Source: Opisthorchis felineus (taxonomy: Eukaryota > Platyhelminthes > Trematoda > Opisthorchiida > Opisthorchiidae). Taken from it: a DNA stretch of 64,000 bases. Each line of letters starts with the position of its first letter. Positions within the stretch are counted from its first letter, which is position 1. The DNA is taken from NCBI GenBank assembly GCA_004794785.1, contig SJOL01006586.1:1134823-1198822 (forward strand), in the 5' to 3' direction. Made by a program: the position numbers and the translations under genes. The notes beneath the pieces were generated by a model. The model did no database searches, was not told where the DNA came from, and saw only the letters and a program-made list of their open reading frames with translations. Shown in pieces: positions 1 through 10,300 of this stretch.

Positions 1-2720
1 TCACCAGTAGTTGCAGAATCGACAATCATTTCACCCGGCAGGCGTAAGGTAGTGCCGAAGACCAGTTCGGAGGCTGTACAACCCAGGTCTTCTTTAACAG
101 TATTGCGAATACTGAGAAGGATGAGCGGGAGACGTTCCGACCAGTGTGTGCTAGAGGAGGCAATCAGCGATGCCTTGAGTTGTCGATGAAAGCGTTCAAC
201 CATGCCATTGGCAGCTGGATGGTACGCGGTGGTTCGGAAGTGATCCGTACCTAGTAACCGTTTGAGGTCGTGAAAAAGTGTTGACGTGAACTGTGGACCT
301 CGGTCAGTGGTAATGGTAGCGGGTACTCCGAATGTGGCAATCCAGTTGTCGACAAAGGTTCTAGCAACATTTTCGGCAGATGTGTCATTGATCGGAATGG
401 CCATGGGCCAGCGTGTGAAGCGGTCCACACACGTAAGGATATGCGTGAAACCTCTGGACGGTGGCAACGGTCCAATAAGGTCAATGTGGACGTTTCGAAA
501 GCGTGAGTCAGGTAGCTGAAATACGCCAGTTGGAGATATGGTATGTCGGTGAATCTTGCTCTTCTGACAGTCGAGACACTGTTTAGCCCAAGTGCGAATC
601 TCCTTTTGCATGTTTGGCCAAACGTATCTTTGCGACACGAGTTTGGCAGTCGCCCGTATGCTCGGATGAGAAAGTCCGTGAAAGTGGTCAAATACGGAGC
701 GTCTAAATTTTTCAGGAACAAAAGGTCTTGGGCGTCCCGTGGATATGTCGCAAACGATCAGACTGTCAGAGTTGAGAAGCGGTAGTTTGACAAATTTTAG
801 AGACGTAAGGCTTGGAAAATTCGGAAATTCAGGTTCCGATTGTTGAGCGAAGGCAATGGCTTGAAGATCAATGGAATTCGTTGCGATGTGGTTTACCTCA
901 ACGCGGGAGAGGGCGTCTGCAACGACGTTGTCCGAACCTTCAATATAACGGATGTCGGTTGTAAACTGCGAGATGAAATCTAAGTGTCGGCTCTCTCTCG
1001 GTGAGTGTTTGTCTGGAGATGATCTCAAGGCAAAAACGAGAGGTTTGTGATCCGTATAGATGGTGAATTTTCTTCCTTCGAGGATGTGTCGGAAATGCTT
1101 GACAGCTAAGTAGATTGCTAGGAGCTCTCTACTAAAGGTGCTGTAGCGGGTTTGTGCAGGTTGCAGTTTACGAGAGAAGAAACAGAGAGTTTGAGTGGTG
1201 TTGTTGACCACCTGTTGAAGAACCGCACCGACGGCTGTCTGTGATGCGTCCGTTTTTAGTATGAGATGACAATCCGAACTGGGGTTCAAATGGCCCAGGG
1301 TGGTGACTTTCAAAAGAGCGGCTTTGATAGAGTTGAAAGCAGTGATAGCTTCGTCAGTGAATTTTAACTGTTTGATGTTTGTTTTGAGCAAGTTAGTTAG
1401 CGGCGCTAGGATCTCTGAGCAACGTGGAATGAATCTGCCGTAGTAGTTGACCATACCCAAAAATCGACGAAGGCTACGAGTTGATTGAGGTAGAGGATAG
1501 TCCGTAATAGCAGTGGTTTTTTCTGGCAGCGGCCGGATTCCTTCGGTGTTAATACGATGGCCGAGGAAATCAAGTTGGTCTGCCGCGAAAACACACTTAT
1601 CTGGGTTTATAGTGATACCATATTGTTGAAAACGTTCGAAGACAGCTTGCAAGTGTAATTTGTGGTCTTCGATCGTTTTGCTTGCCACCAACACGTCGTC
1701 AATGTAGACGAAAACGTGGTCTAAACCTCGCAGTACCTGATCTATGAAGCGCTGGAACGTTTGAGCGGCGTTCCGAAGACCAAAAGGCATGCGTGTGAAT
1801 TCGAATAGACCAAACGGTGTAGTAATTGCTGTTTTTGGAATGTCGTCGGGGGCAACTGGTATATGGTAATACGCACGGACGAGGTCGATTTTGGAGAAAA
1901 CAGTTTTGCCCTGTAGTTGCAGTGCAAAATCGTGGATATGCGGTATTGGGTAGCGGTCAGGGACAGTACGACAATTGAGTGCTCGATAGTCACCGCATGG
2001 TCGCCAGTCACCAGTGGATTTCTTAGGGACCAAATGTAGGGGAGAAGCCCAACATGAATTTGAAGGTCGAATGATTCCGAGTTGCAGCATGTGATCAAAC
2101 TCGGCTTTGGCGATACGCAACTTCTCGGGGTGTAGTCGTCGAGGGCGAGAATGAACTGGAGGACCCGTGGTCGTTATGTGGTGCTCGACTGAATGTGGCA
2201 CACTGGAGACCGAATAGGACGGCTTAAGCAAACTGGGAAACTTTTTAATTAAATCGTCGAAAACCGAAGTGTTTGAAAAACGGGCGACGTGAATACCGAG
2301 TGGGTATGATGAGGCGTCGACCTGAATTGATGGGACGGAAAGCGACGTCAAAGAATCCAGAAGCTTTTGCCGTTTGATATCGACGGCTACGGAGAAGTTG
2401 GTCAGGAAATCAGCACCGATGATTGGGACTTGAACGTCGGCGACAGTGAAGATCCAGGGGAATGCTCGGCGAAGACCCAGGTCGAGCGTCAGTGACTTAT
2501 GACCGAAGGTAGCTATGCGAGTGCCGTTAGCCGCCTGTAATGTCGTCAGCGGGTTAGAGGAATGGCGTTTAAAGTTTCCGGCAGGAATAACGCTTAATTC
2601 TGCACCGGTGTCAACGAGGAATCGCATTCCGGTGGTCCTATCCGTAACGAAATAAAGGCGACTAGATGACTGGCCAGTGGCAGCTGTCGCCACTACTGAC
2701 TGGCCAGTGAGTTTCCCTGG
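1..2720 (-). CDS. pol: Pol polyprotein (protease-RT-RNase H-integrase), partial
   Basis: Open for about 906 codons without a stop, -1 relative to gag, and running off the window. An aspartic protease has its DTGA motif at 2612-2601. Reverse transcriptase follows, with the catalytic YIDD at 1706-1695. RNase H begins with a TDAS motif near 1250. The integrase shows the CLDC half of its HHCC zinc finger at 578-567, the TDRGPQF block near 315-295, the glutamate in NGMVERFH near 210-190 and a GPY/F-like [10 protein letters not shown] near 60-30. These activities cleave the polyprotein, copy the RNA and insert the cDNA. No ATG opens this frame, so expression through gag frameshifting is likely. The end of the integrase lies outside the window. 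Confidence 0.92.
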
Positions 2721-3517
2721 TCAGAGGAGACGTAGGCACATGGAGGTGTACAGCGTAGAGCCTTGTCTTTGAATTTTGTATGGTAATAGCAGAGACGGTT
2801 GGCGTTCCGTGATGGAGAACGCGCTTCACGTGAAGCGGATCGGGACCTGTGTGACGTGGCAGTTTTCTTTACTGTGGTGGCTAGCCTATTAACAGTGGCT
2901 ACGAGCTGATCGATTTGAGTCTGCATGCGATCAAGGCGTGCCATAATAGGGTTGTCTTTGGGCTGAACGTGCTGTTCTGATGTTGAAGCGATTAGACGGT
3001 CGGAGAAACATTCGTGAATCTTGTCCGCTGTCTCGGCAAGTGATGACAGAGGGATATCGGATTGTGTAGCAAGAATTTGGCGAGTGTTAAGGGGGAGGCA
3101 CTGTAACCACAATTGCCTTAAAATCGTGTCATCGAAAGACTTGCCACAGACCAGACTTTGCATGTGTCGTAGGAGTTGTGAGGGCGTGCGATCGCCCAGT
3201 TCGACTCCTGCTAGCAACTTTCGGAGATTCGCTTCATCGGAGGTGGCTGTCCGTTTAATTATAGCAGCTTTAAGTGCGTCGTACGGCTTCGAAACCGGCA
3301 TGGGATCAATAACATCTATAACCTCTGCAGCAACCTCTGTCGGAAGCTGAGAAACCACGTAAGAAAACATGGTCTGTTGTGAGGTAATGTGGCGAAAGTG
3401 GAAGTAGCATTCTAGTTGAATGAACCACACTCTAGGGTTATTGACCCCAAAAGCAGGGAGTTTCACGTGAACGGCGTTTTCACCCAAATCAGTGTTCAAT
3501 TCGTCTTCGGCAGACAT
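2693..3517 (-). CDS. gag: Gag polyprotein of CsRn1-like retrotransposon
   Basis: A 274-residue open frame beginning at the ATG at 3517, chosen because the protein MSAEDELN onward looks like trematode Gypsy Gag; the frame is also open upstream to 3622, but that stretch is hydrophobic and lies in the leader. The first 150 residues hold the Gag capsid-like region ([18 protein letters not shown]), followed by a conserved middle with [18 protein letters not shown] basic serine/arginine-rich linker leads to a C-terminal CYYH...CTPPC zinc-binding cluster at about residues 240-260. Gag would form the virus-like particle and bind RNA. It ends with TAG at 2695-2693, just beyond a slippery site that could shift ribosomes into pol. 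Confidence 0.88.
   Translation of the reverse strand: MSAEDELNTDLGENAVHVKLPAFGVNNPRVWFIQLECYFHFRHITSQQTMFSYVVSQLPTEVAAEVIDVIDPMPVSKPYDALKAAIIKRTATSDEANLRKLLAGVELGDRTPSQLLRHMQSLVCGKSFDDTILRQLWLQCLPLNTRQILATQSDIPLSSLAETADKIHECFSDRLIASTSEQHVQPKDNPIMARLDRMQTQIDQLVATVNRLATTVKKTATSHRSRSASREARSPSRNANRLCYYHTKFKDKALRCTPPCAYVSSDQGNSLASQ
2711..2717 (-). promoter_or_regulatory. -1 ribosomal frameshift slippery heptamer GGGAAAC
   Basis: On the minus strand GGGAAAC reads G-GGA-AAC in the gag frame, which fits the X XXY YYZ rule; slippage gives GGG-AAA in the pol frame. The frames overlap only from 2720 to 2693, and the heptamer lies inside that 28-nt window. Two copies of the palindrome ACTGGCCAGT (2708-2699 and 2678-2669) follow and can pair with each other; an AGTGGC/GCCACT hairpin lies between them. 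Confidence 0.75.
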
Positions 3518-3606
3518 GGGTGAACAAGTAAGCAACTGGACTAAGAAAGAAAGTAAGAAGTATGGGAGTTCTGAGCTACAGAATAAAAAATAGAACAATG
3601 CAAAAT

Positions 3607-3621
3607 AACGAGGGCTCACCA
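3607..3621 (-). other. Putative primer-binding site
   Basis: The minus strand reads TGGTGAGCCCTCGTT four bases inside the putative LTR. A start of TGG is expected for pairing with the CCA end of a tRNA. CsRn1-type elements are reported to use tRNA-Trp; only the first bases resemble that site, so the tRNA is left unassigned. Confidence 0.45.
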
Positions 3622-3625
3622 ATTA

Positions 3626-3780
3626 TGTAGTGGTTAACGGCCCTATGGAGTCTAGTGCACAGAACAAATTACTAATGCGAGTCAGATACAACGTCACAAG
3701 GAAAAAGGAATCCAAGTAAATCTTGACTCACAGTACACAAAAGGAGAATCCGTAGTTCCGTATTCCGTTGAACCACCACA
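3626..3780 (-). repeat. Putative 5' long terminal repeat of the Gypsy element
   Basis: On the plus strand the segment begins TGTAGTGG and ends CCACCACA, giving the expected TG...CA ends with near-matching short inverted repeats. It lies just outside the primer-binding-like site. A length of about 155 bp is short for an LTR. The partner LTR is outside the window, so the outer boundary is uncertain. Confidence 0.45.
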
Positions 3781-4129
3781 CCAAGAAGAGAATGTTCTAT
3801 TTTCCTGGTATTCAGAACCTCCGGTGATGGTAATGTTAATCCACTGGTGTGAATAGATCAGTCCAGCGTTTATGGCTAAAATTTTTGTTCACGTTTAGAG
3901 TTAGTAACAGCCAATGATAGCCAGCCAGCGGTCAGAACCACAGTCACTCAGCAAAAGTCCCAAAGTCACGTTGGACCCAAAAAGCGGGCGCTTGCGGTTG
4001 TATTGTAGTAAAACAAACTTTTGTACAATAATGTGGCTGATATTGATAGGGAGAAAGACGATGATATTGAGCATGAAAAATAGCAATTTACAAGTGCTAC
4101 AGAACTCCCCCCCCTAGAGCGTCTAATGG
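3781..4129. other. No recognised gene
   Basis: Unannotated sequence between the Gypsy LTR and a LINE fragment. It holds a run of eight or nine C at about 4106. The small open frames here show no family resemblance. Confidence 0.4.
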
Positions 4130-4640
4130 GTGAGTATGACGCTCGAGGTGGTGTACAGAGCCCTAAGAAGAGTCAAGAATTTATGGGGAGCAGCTTTGCT
4201 CCACGGACACTGTCATAGTGCCTTCCGGCCCACAGACGCGAAGACGGCTTCGAAGTCAAGAAAAACAACCATCGTTTGCTGCTGGAAGCAGTGCGGTTGT
4301 TCCAAAATCTTTCACAGGTTGAAAGTGTGATCGATGCATTCTCTTGCAGGACTGAACCAAGCTTGGTTTTCATGGATCCGTCCCTCTCTGTGTTCAGTTA
4401 GCCTTCAAAAGACAGGACCAGAGTGAGTGCTTGATCCCAGAGCTACGAGGTTGATGACACGGTGGTTATTTGGTCGGATCAGAAGTCCGACAGACAACTT
4501 TGAACGCCGCTAGCATAGCTTGTTTCATATTTTGCCATGCTTCATCCTCTTGCTCGCCACCGGTACATTGTTGGCTTACCGTAGAGAGTAGTTGATCTAG
4601 CTCAGATCGATACTGCTGAGCTATGGTAGTTCCCTAAAAT
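4130..4640 (-). mobile_element. RTE-like LINE, reverse transcriptase fragment
   Basis: Minus-strand degenerate reverse-transcriptase coding sequence. It is strongly similar base by base to 23996-24470 (shared block around tatggggagcagctttgctc and the agcttgtttcatattttgcc block), so both are copies of one family. Frameshifts and stops break the reading frame. With the endonuclease relic at 5600-6240 it probably forms one old insertion, later entered by the SINE at 4911-5108. Confidence 0.7.
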
Positions 4641-4910
4641 GGTGGATTGGTGCACTTCCTACTGACTTGCTAGGACCTGAGGTAAAGCGAACTGTTAGGC
4701 TGGCTTGCACTATGGCATGATCTGAACGAAGGTGTGTGCCCCAGAATGAACTTCAGTTTTAAATTGTGGCTGTCCACTGGTGGCTGGATGCTACGTGATC
4801 CATTTGGGTCCACGGTTGGTTTGCACTTGTTAGTCATCAGGTTACATAATGCGAGAGTTTATTTTTGAATTTTTGAATTGCCAGAGAAATTTGATGATCA
4901 ATATGCAACT

Positions 4911-5108
4911 GGAGGGGGCGAGATGGCTCAAGTGGTCGGAGCGTGAATTTACTGACCGGATGATCCGTCGTTCGAACCCGACCTCTGCCTCTCGACTTTT
5001 CCTGTCTAGGCTTGGGCAACCTGGCAGTATCTCAGCCCTCGTGTTTCCTCCTGGTGGCATGGCAGCTAGGCACTGAAAGGGTGTTGCAGCTGAGCGATTT
5101 ATTTTTCT
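4911..5108 (+). mobile_element. tRNA-derived SINE copy 1
   Basis: Begins gggggcgagatggctcaag with a Pol III A-box-like stretch, has a B-box-like cgttcgaacccga, then the shared body (ggcttgggcaacctggcag, ggtggcatggcagctaggca) and the tail gagcgatttatttt. Similar flanks (atgcaactgga / acgcaactcga) look like a decayed target duplication. It lies between two LINE segments. Confidence 0.8.
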
Positions 5109-5599
5109 TATTTTACGCAACTCGAGGAGTCGCTCTTTATTGTCTGTGCAGCGAACATCCACTCCAGATCGACTGCCCAGATGTGATTTCAGGGAGCTCA
5201 GACGACGGACTTGGTTATTCATATAATTGTGATTTCTTCATCACCGTAGACAGCATGCCATCAGTGTTCAACACTGATGCTTCGCTGTTCTACGTGGCAT
5301 GCGAGTATTGTTGGTTGTAGGTATCAGGGTTGTATGTGGGCTGGGATACTTCCAGGGTATCCACATTTAGGCAGGAGGACGCTTAGGGTTCTCGACCAAA
5401 GCCCATGGCTCAGAAGCCTGACCGCAAGGCAGCGGTGTTTGGCGAGAAATGCAATTGCATTACCACTTTCAACGGACAAGTCGCCATATGTTACAACCTC
5501 CAAACTGGTGGACCAGGAGATTGTGTTGGCCGGACTTCTTCCACTGATCTGGTATGAGGGACTCTGCAGCTCTAGCACGGACACCCCACACCAGCACTA

Positions 5600-6240
5600 T
5601 GTCACTTAGGCGCACAAAGCTTCATACCACGGTATGATCCAGTATCTTCGTTGCGGGCATTCATATCGCCCGTGAGGATGATAACGTCAGCTCTTCTAGC
5701 TTGGTGGGTGATCCCGGATAAATGACGGTAGAAAGTATCCTTCTGGGAGTCGGAACTGCAGTTTGTTGGGCATATTCCGACACTGCAAGCAGGCACCGTT
5801 TTTTGTGTCGAGTAGGATTGAGTTTGATTGAGCTGGGTAGGCGAACGGTGCAAAGATGACTGCCCACTGGAATCCACTCCAGCAAAGCGCCTCCAGTTCT
5901 GGGACTGAGTGCAACTCCCACGTCATATATTCCACCAGCCACTGTTTCTGGATCACCGGGTGCATGGAGCGTAAAGCTTGTAGGAGCTTAGTTTGTCCTT
6001 GGACTCTTAAGATGTATGACCACACTTGGGTCTTGTATGCGTGTTTCAGATACACAGCTTGCAACGATCTTAAGAGAGTATGCGGTCTGGAAAAGCATAA
6101 TCTGTTTACAGATCTGACATAGTACGGACGTTGAAAGCCCCTACGTAGAAGGGATCTCGTGGATATAACAAAGTGTCGTTTTTTATTGTTTATGAGCAGC
6201 GGGATGGACAAGGCACATCGGCCAGATAATTGACAATCGG
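5600..6240 (-). pseudogene. LINE apurinic-type endonuclease relic
   Basis: Minus-strand remains of the N-terminal endonuclease domain of a non-LTR retrotransposon, spread over shifted frames. VGAFNVRTM near 6145-6120 is the domain start, ALLEWIPVGSHLCTVRLP lies near 5890-5840, and TGDMNARNEDTG near 5660-5630 matches the GDxN catalytic block. In intact elements this domain nicks target DNA to prime reverse transcription. Stops and frame changes make it inactive here. Confidence 0.72.
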
Positions 6241-7150
6241 GTGACCCAGTGACGTTTGCTTGTGTGGTGGAAAGGGGTTGGAGAGGGATAAAGAACTCTG
6301 CGGGCAAATGATACTTCGTGGTTGCTCAGGCCGAGGAATGGAGTTTAATTGAGGTACCTCACCTTGAGCCCTTGAGTCAGGAGTCCAACCCGCAAGCCAC
6401 TGGGCACTAGAGTTTTCTTTGGAGATCCTACCCGACTAATTATCAAACTTCACGTGAAACATGGCGTACTCGTCAACCGTGAAGTCAGGTGTACACGGAA
6501 GGCTAAGGAAGTGAAGTTGGCGCATTAAGCCGGGAATGCCTGATGAGTACTTCGCTTGATCGGTGCTACCGGTCGCCGGAAATCGCCGATGAGCGAAACA
6601 ATCAATGGTCAAAGTTGTGTGAATTCAATAAGGAAAGATGGTTTGGCTGCTGAGCTGAGCAATTTGAAGAACAATTCTCGTGTCCGCCTGCTGCTACTCA
6701 GTCGGATTGTCGCGTCTGCATCATCCTCATCTAGAGCATACAAGCCTCGTGAAGACCCTCGCTCGCAAGTAGGCCAGAGTTATTTCCATCACGGGAGGCG
6801 AGTCACATTAACAGCACCCAGACTTTTCGAAATTTCTTTCATACTCCTCTGTCAGGTTAAAGTTTGACCACTGGTCTGCTTGCGGCACAACATACTGAAA
6901 GCAGCACTCTCCTCGGCAAATGATTGTTTGGCATACGCAATACATGGTCTGACCACCGCAGCTTCTTGTACTGGACACATTCTTCGAATAAGGTCCCCGG
7001 TACACAACTGGACACGTTTTCCTCCTGCTAACAGAACCAGCTTCCCTCTCTTCTCACCCAATTTCATTTTCGGTTGCTACATAGATTCAGTGACTGACCA
7101 GCCACCAAACTGTGTCCATAAAACGTTTTTTGGGTAATTGCCCTTTCATG
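6241..7150. other. Upstream region of COG1, no coding feature recognised
   Basis: About 900 bp between the LINE relic and the COG1 start. Open frames of up to 103 codons exist on both strands but resemble nothing known. It probably contains the COG1 promoter; no clear TATA box or CpG-rich block stands out. Confidence 0.4.
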
Positions 7151-7158
7151 CTTTTCAG
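7151..7158 (+). promoter_or_regulatory. Splice acceptor 19 nt upstream of the COG1 start codon
   Basis: The sequence cttttcag followed by 19 bases and then the ATG at 7178. It could accept a 5' UTR exon or a trans-spliced leader, which trematodes add to some mRNAs. The sequence cannot tell which. Confidence 0.45.
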
Positions 7159-7177
7159 CTGCTCAACGGCATAAGTC

Positions 7178-7396
7178 ATGAACACTGAGCTAGAAAATCT
7201 GTTTATTAATAATTCCATTGAAGTTCTTCAAGAACAATTGAGAAAACGCAGGTATTTTCCTTACGACGCCTTTTTCACACGCAGGAGTGAGGTTGAAAAA
7301 AAGAAGGATGAGTTACGCAGCCTGGTAGGCGAGCGTCATAGAGATGTGATCGAGGCCTCAGACACGATACAAGCAATGAAAGATCTATCATCTACG
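7178..7396 (+). CDS. COG1: COG1 exon 1
   Basis: 73 codons from ATG, phase 0 end, donor GTGGGG. It encodes the Vps51-family N-terminal helix pair ([20 protein letters not shown]) through which COG1 is expected to contact other lobe A subunits. The next in-frame codons run into a stop at 7418, so splicing is required. Confidence 0.93.
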
Positions 7397-10300
7397 GTGG
7401 GGTTTTACGCTTCATTCTGACTGCATTAGGTTGCAAACGCCACAAGAACCCTCGCTACTCACTACAGTCGCCTTACTGCTTCATTTTCATCAGATTATGA
7501 GTAAGTGGATATCATTTCAAACTTACCCATAAGTGAAACTACTTCCAAATGTTCAGCAGACTTTTTAATTGCCGCACATGTGAAGTCTCTTTTGGATATC
7601 CCAGAACTGGTGAGTGCGCGTTCCACGTGCCGATTACTCTCTTGCACTTCCAGATATGGAATCACATGGATTCTGGTGACCATACATCTGCAGCGATACT
7701 GTTTTTCCTAGGGCGGCACGTTTCCGCCCGACTGCATTTAAGTAGCGAACTCCTCTCCTCCGATGTCGACGTGCATGTTTTAGTAAAGAGGCTGTGGAAC
7801 TCGCTAGCCCACATGGAGGTTGCTGTGTTAAGTGCATGCCGGCGCAGGCTTTCGGCTCCTCCTTCCACGTCTCAGGTATTCGCACAAAGTTTATGATTGT
7901 TATTGGTTGTAGGAACTGTGTAATTCCCTGACAGCCCTGTTGTTACTGGAGAACACGTCGTTGGACCAAGCTTTAACTGAGTATCTAAGAGGTCGAAAGG
8001 TTAGTCCCTGCTGTCTTCCTATTTTACAAGTTTTGTTTTGGCTGCAGTTAACCTCACCGAATGTAAATGTATTGATTTCGTCCTTAGTCTCTTCAGTTTG
8101 CTTCCGCATAAGAATTCAGTTGCATACGATTGAAAACCTTCCTAACACATCTCTGGTGAAAAGTCGCCCGATATAGATTGATCTTTTCAGCATATTCACA
8201 CGCCAGATGGGTGTTTAAGTAGATGTTTACCGCTTTTCTCGGTTTTATCCCGAGAGTCGATGTCTTATCTCTAGACAGCATTGATTTACTTCAAGTAAGT
8301 CGTATTCGTGTGTGTGGATGACGTGTGCTGTTGCCACAGGATACCTTTACACCCTCACCCCCGGTACCAGTTGAATTTTGTCATCGGAGGAATTCCCCAT
8401 GTGGTGTACTACTCAGCAGACATTCTTACCATGCTGGTGGGGCCCTCAATCCAGGGACTATGGAAATCTATCTGTCCGGAAAGATGTGCTCGTTCCAGTG
8501 ATGTTGTCTTACTTCAGCAGCCTATGCAACCAACAAAAAAACTAGCACATCGCTTATAGAAGTGCTCAAGATGCTACCTTTAGTACAGTTTTCTCGTGGA
8601 TGGATCAGCTCCTCTGATGAAAACCATGCTAGTTCTGACATTTTTATCACCGATGAACCCCGGTGAACAGCTGAACGATCACCGGTATATGCTAAAAACC
8701 GCCTATCTATCGTGTAACAACTTTTGGGTGCCAAACCAGTTCTTCGCAAACTTCCAATACAAATGCGGCTCCCGTCAGTTCCACCAGTGTCTTTGTCGCC
8801 ATAATGTACCACGCTTCCGAAATCCCCGAACTGGCTAGGAATTAGATTAAGTTCCATTTTTGTGTGGATTTTTGTAAGACCGACCATCACACACTCACAA
8901 CGGGATTTTTCTACCTTTTCATTTTTACCCTACATCACTGAAGCCGTGGCGTGCGTCACGGTCACACCTCTCGCGCAGGTCTCTTCGGCAGAAACCTATT
9001 GAGTGTTAACCCTTTATTCTAATAAACAAACTATCCACCTATTGTATCCTCACAGGTTGCCTTGGAGCAAATTCTCGGCACTAGCCACACAGAAACTTTG
9101 CAACTGGATGGTGGGAACGCAAGTAGTGCGCCACCTCTTCCACTAAAGAAGCAGCTAGCTCTTGTGGGGAAGTTGCTATTGTCTGCACTGGAAACAACTG
9201 AATATCTTTTTCTTGATGACGGAGTGAGTACTGTCTCTCCTGTGGAACGTTTGGGGGCACTCAGGCGTGGTTTTCTCAAACTCCAAGAATGGAAGCTTAA
9301 AGGTAAGATTTTATTAAACTCCTTTGCCGTTTTTTAACAATGCCATGCTTATGTGGCTCGGTGGACCTTTGATGTTCACGTTCACGTAGTCATTTTTTCA
9401 ATTCTTCTGTGAGATGTTCTCTTTAACCATTGAAAAATTTGCCGACAGGCGTAATATTTTAATTCGTTCAAAATTCGTCCTAGGGTTAATGCGCATCTAC
9501 GGTTCTCAGTAAACTGGAAACCAGAATTTTGCCGAAAAGACAACAAAAGTTTTTACAGTTTAACTCGTCAGTCTGGATTAACTGAACCAATAAGGGCGTT
9601 AACCTATAGGATTTTTCCACACAGCCTCAAATATCGAGCCACATCCGGCACACTATCTGATTCCGCTTGAAGAACATTTGTGAATATCGTACTGTTTTCG
9701 GTCTGCGCTCCTTACTCGGTCCCGCTAACTCTGTGTTCCACTCGGTTTGTTTTGTTGCCAAGGCTGTCTGACAACTCAACGGTTTGATCTTCATGCAAAA
9801 ATCCTAGTCAATGTCTATCTACCCCAGTCGTTTGCTTATAACTGCTATGTGGCATAGAATCAAGCCTGTTTCATGTTGACCGGTTGATCTCTCAAACTTA
9901 GCGAACGAAACCCTCCTACTTGGAGACGGACTTGTACCGTTTGGATGCCGCCCAACTGCGCACTGGTGCTGTCAAACAATAGCTAGGCTCGGTGAGATGA
10001 TCAACAACAAGTGATTTTGCACGTAGTAGTTCCCTACTTTCGTGCTTTTAATTTTTAGGAAGAGCAACTTTTTCGATAGGATAACCTCGACTTCCAGGAT
10101 GCATTTGTTGCTTTCACTGTTGTCTTAGTCCAGTTTGTTGCGTGTACCATCGAAATCAGTGGTTTCTCCAACTCTTGTCTGGATTATTATTTCTCACTGT
10201 GAACTGAAGTTGCGCTCTCTCCACTTTTTGTATCCTTCATCAGGTGCTACTTGGTTGGTTGGTGATCGGCTGTATTCGCACCTGCCGCCCGAAGTGATCA

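Larger units (their letters stand above)
1..3780 (-). mobile_element. Ty3/Gypsy LTR retrotransposon, CsRn1-like, truncated by window edge
   Basis: Reading down the minus strand from a putative LTR (3780-3626), a primer-binding-like site follows, then gag (3517-2693) and pol (2720 to the window start). Pol order is protease, reverse transcriptase, RNase H, integrase, which is the Ty3/Gypsy order. The Gag zinc-knuckle region has the unusual CYYH...CTPPC pattern (a CHCC arrangement) typical of the CsRn1 clade of fluke retrotransposons. No stop codon interrupts gag or the visible 906 codons of pol, so this copy looks young and possibly coding-competent. The integrase end and the second LTR lie outside the window. 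Confidence 0.9.

Noticed and set aside
251..2098. Minus-strand open frames of 60-156 codons inside pol
   Set aside because: Out-of-frame shadows of the continuous pol reading frame.
4842..5222. Overlapping frames with [19 protein letters not shown] text, also seen near 19208, 30663, 36846 and 42494
   Set aside because: These are translations of the SINE body and recur wherever the SINE lies; not protein genes.
8048..8155. Candidate COG1 exon with good splice sites
   Set aside because: Exon 5 (ending RGRK) continues directly into exon 6 (VALEQIL) by homology to animal COG1, and the translated 8048-8155 does not fit better.
8339..8840. Series of open frames with PCGVLL-like and [16 protein letters not shown] text
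   Set aside because: They seemed to match the human PCGLLF and WFKHLP blocks, but exons 6 and 7 match those blocks better and join in phase.
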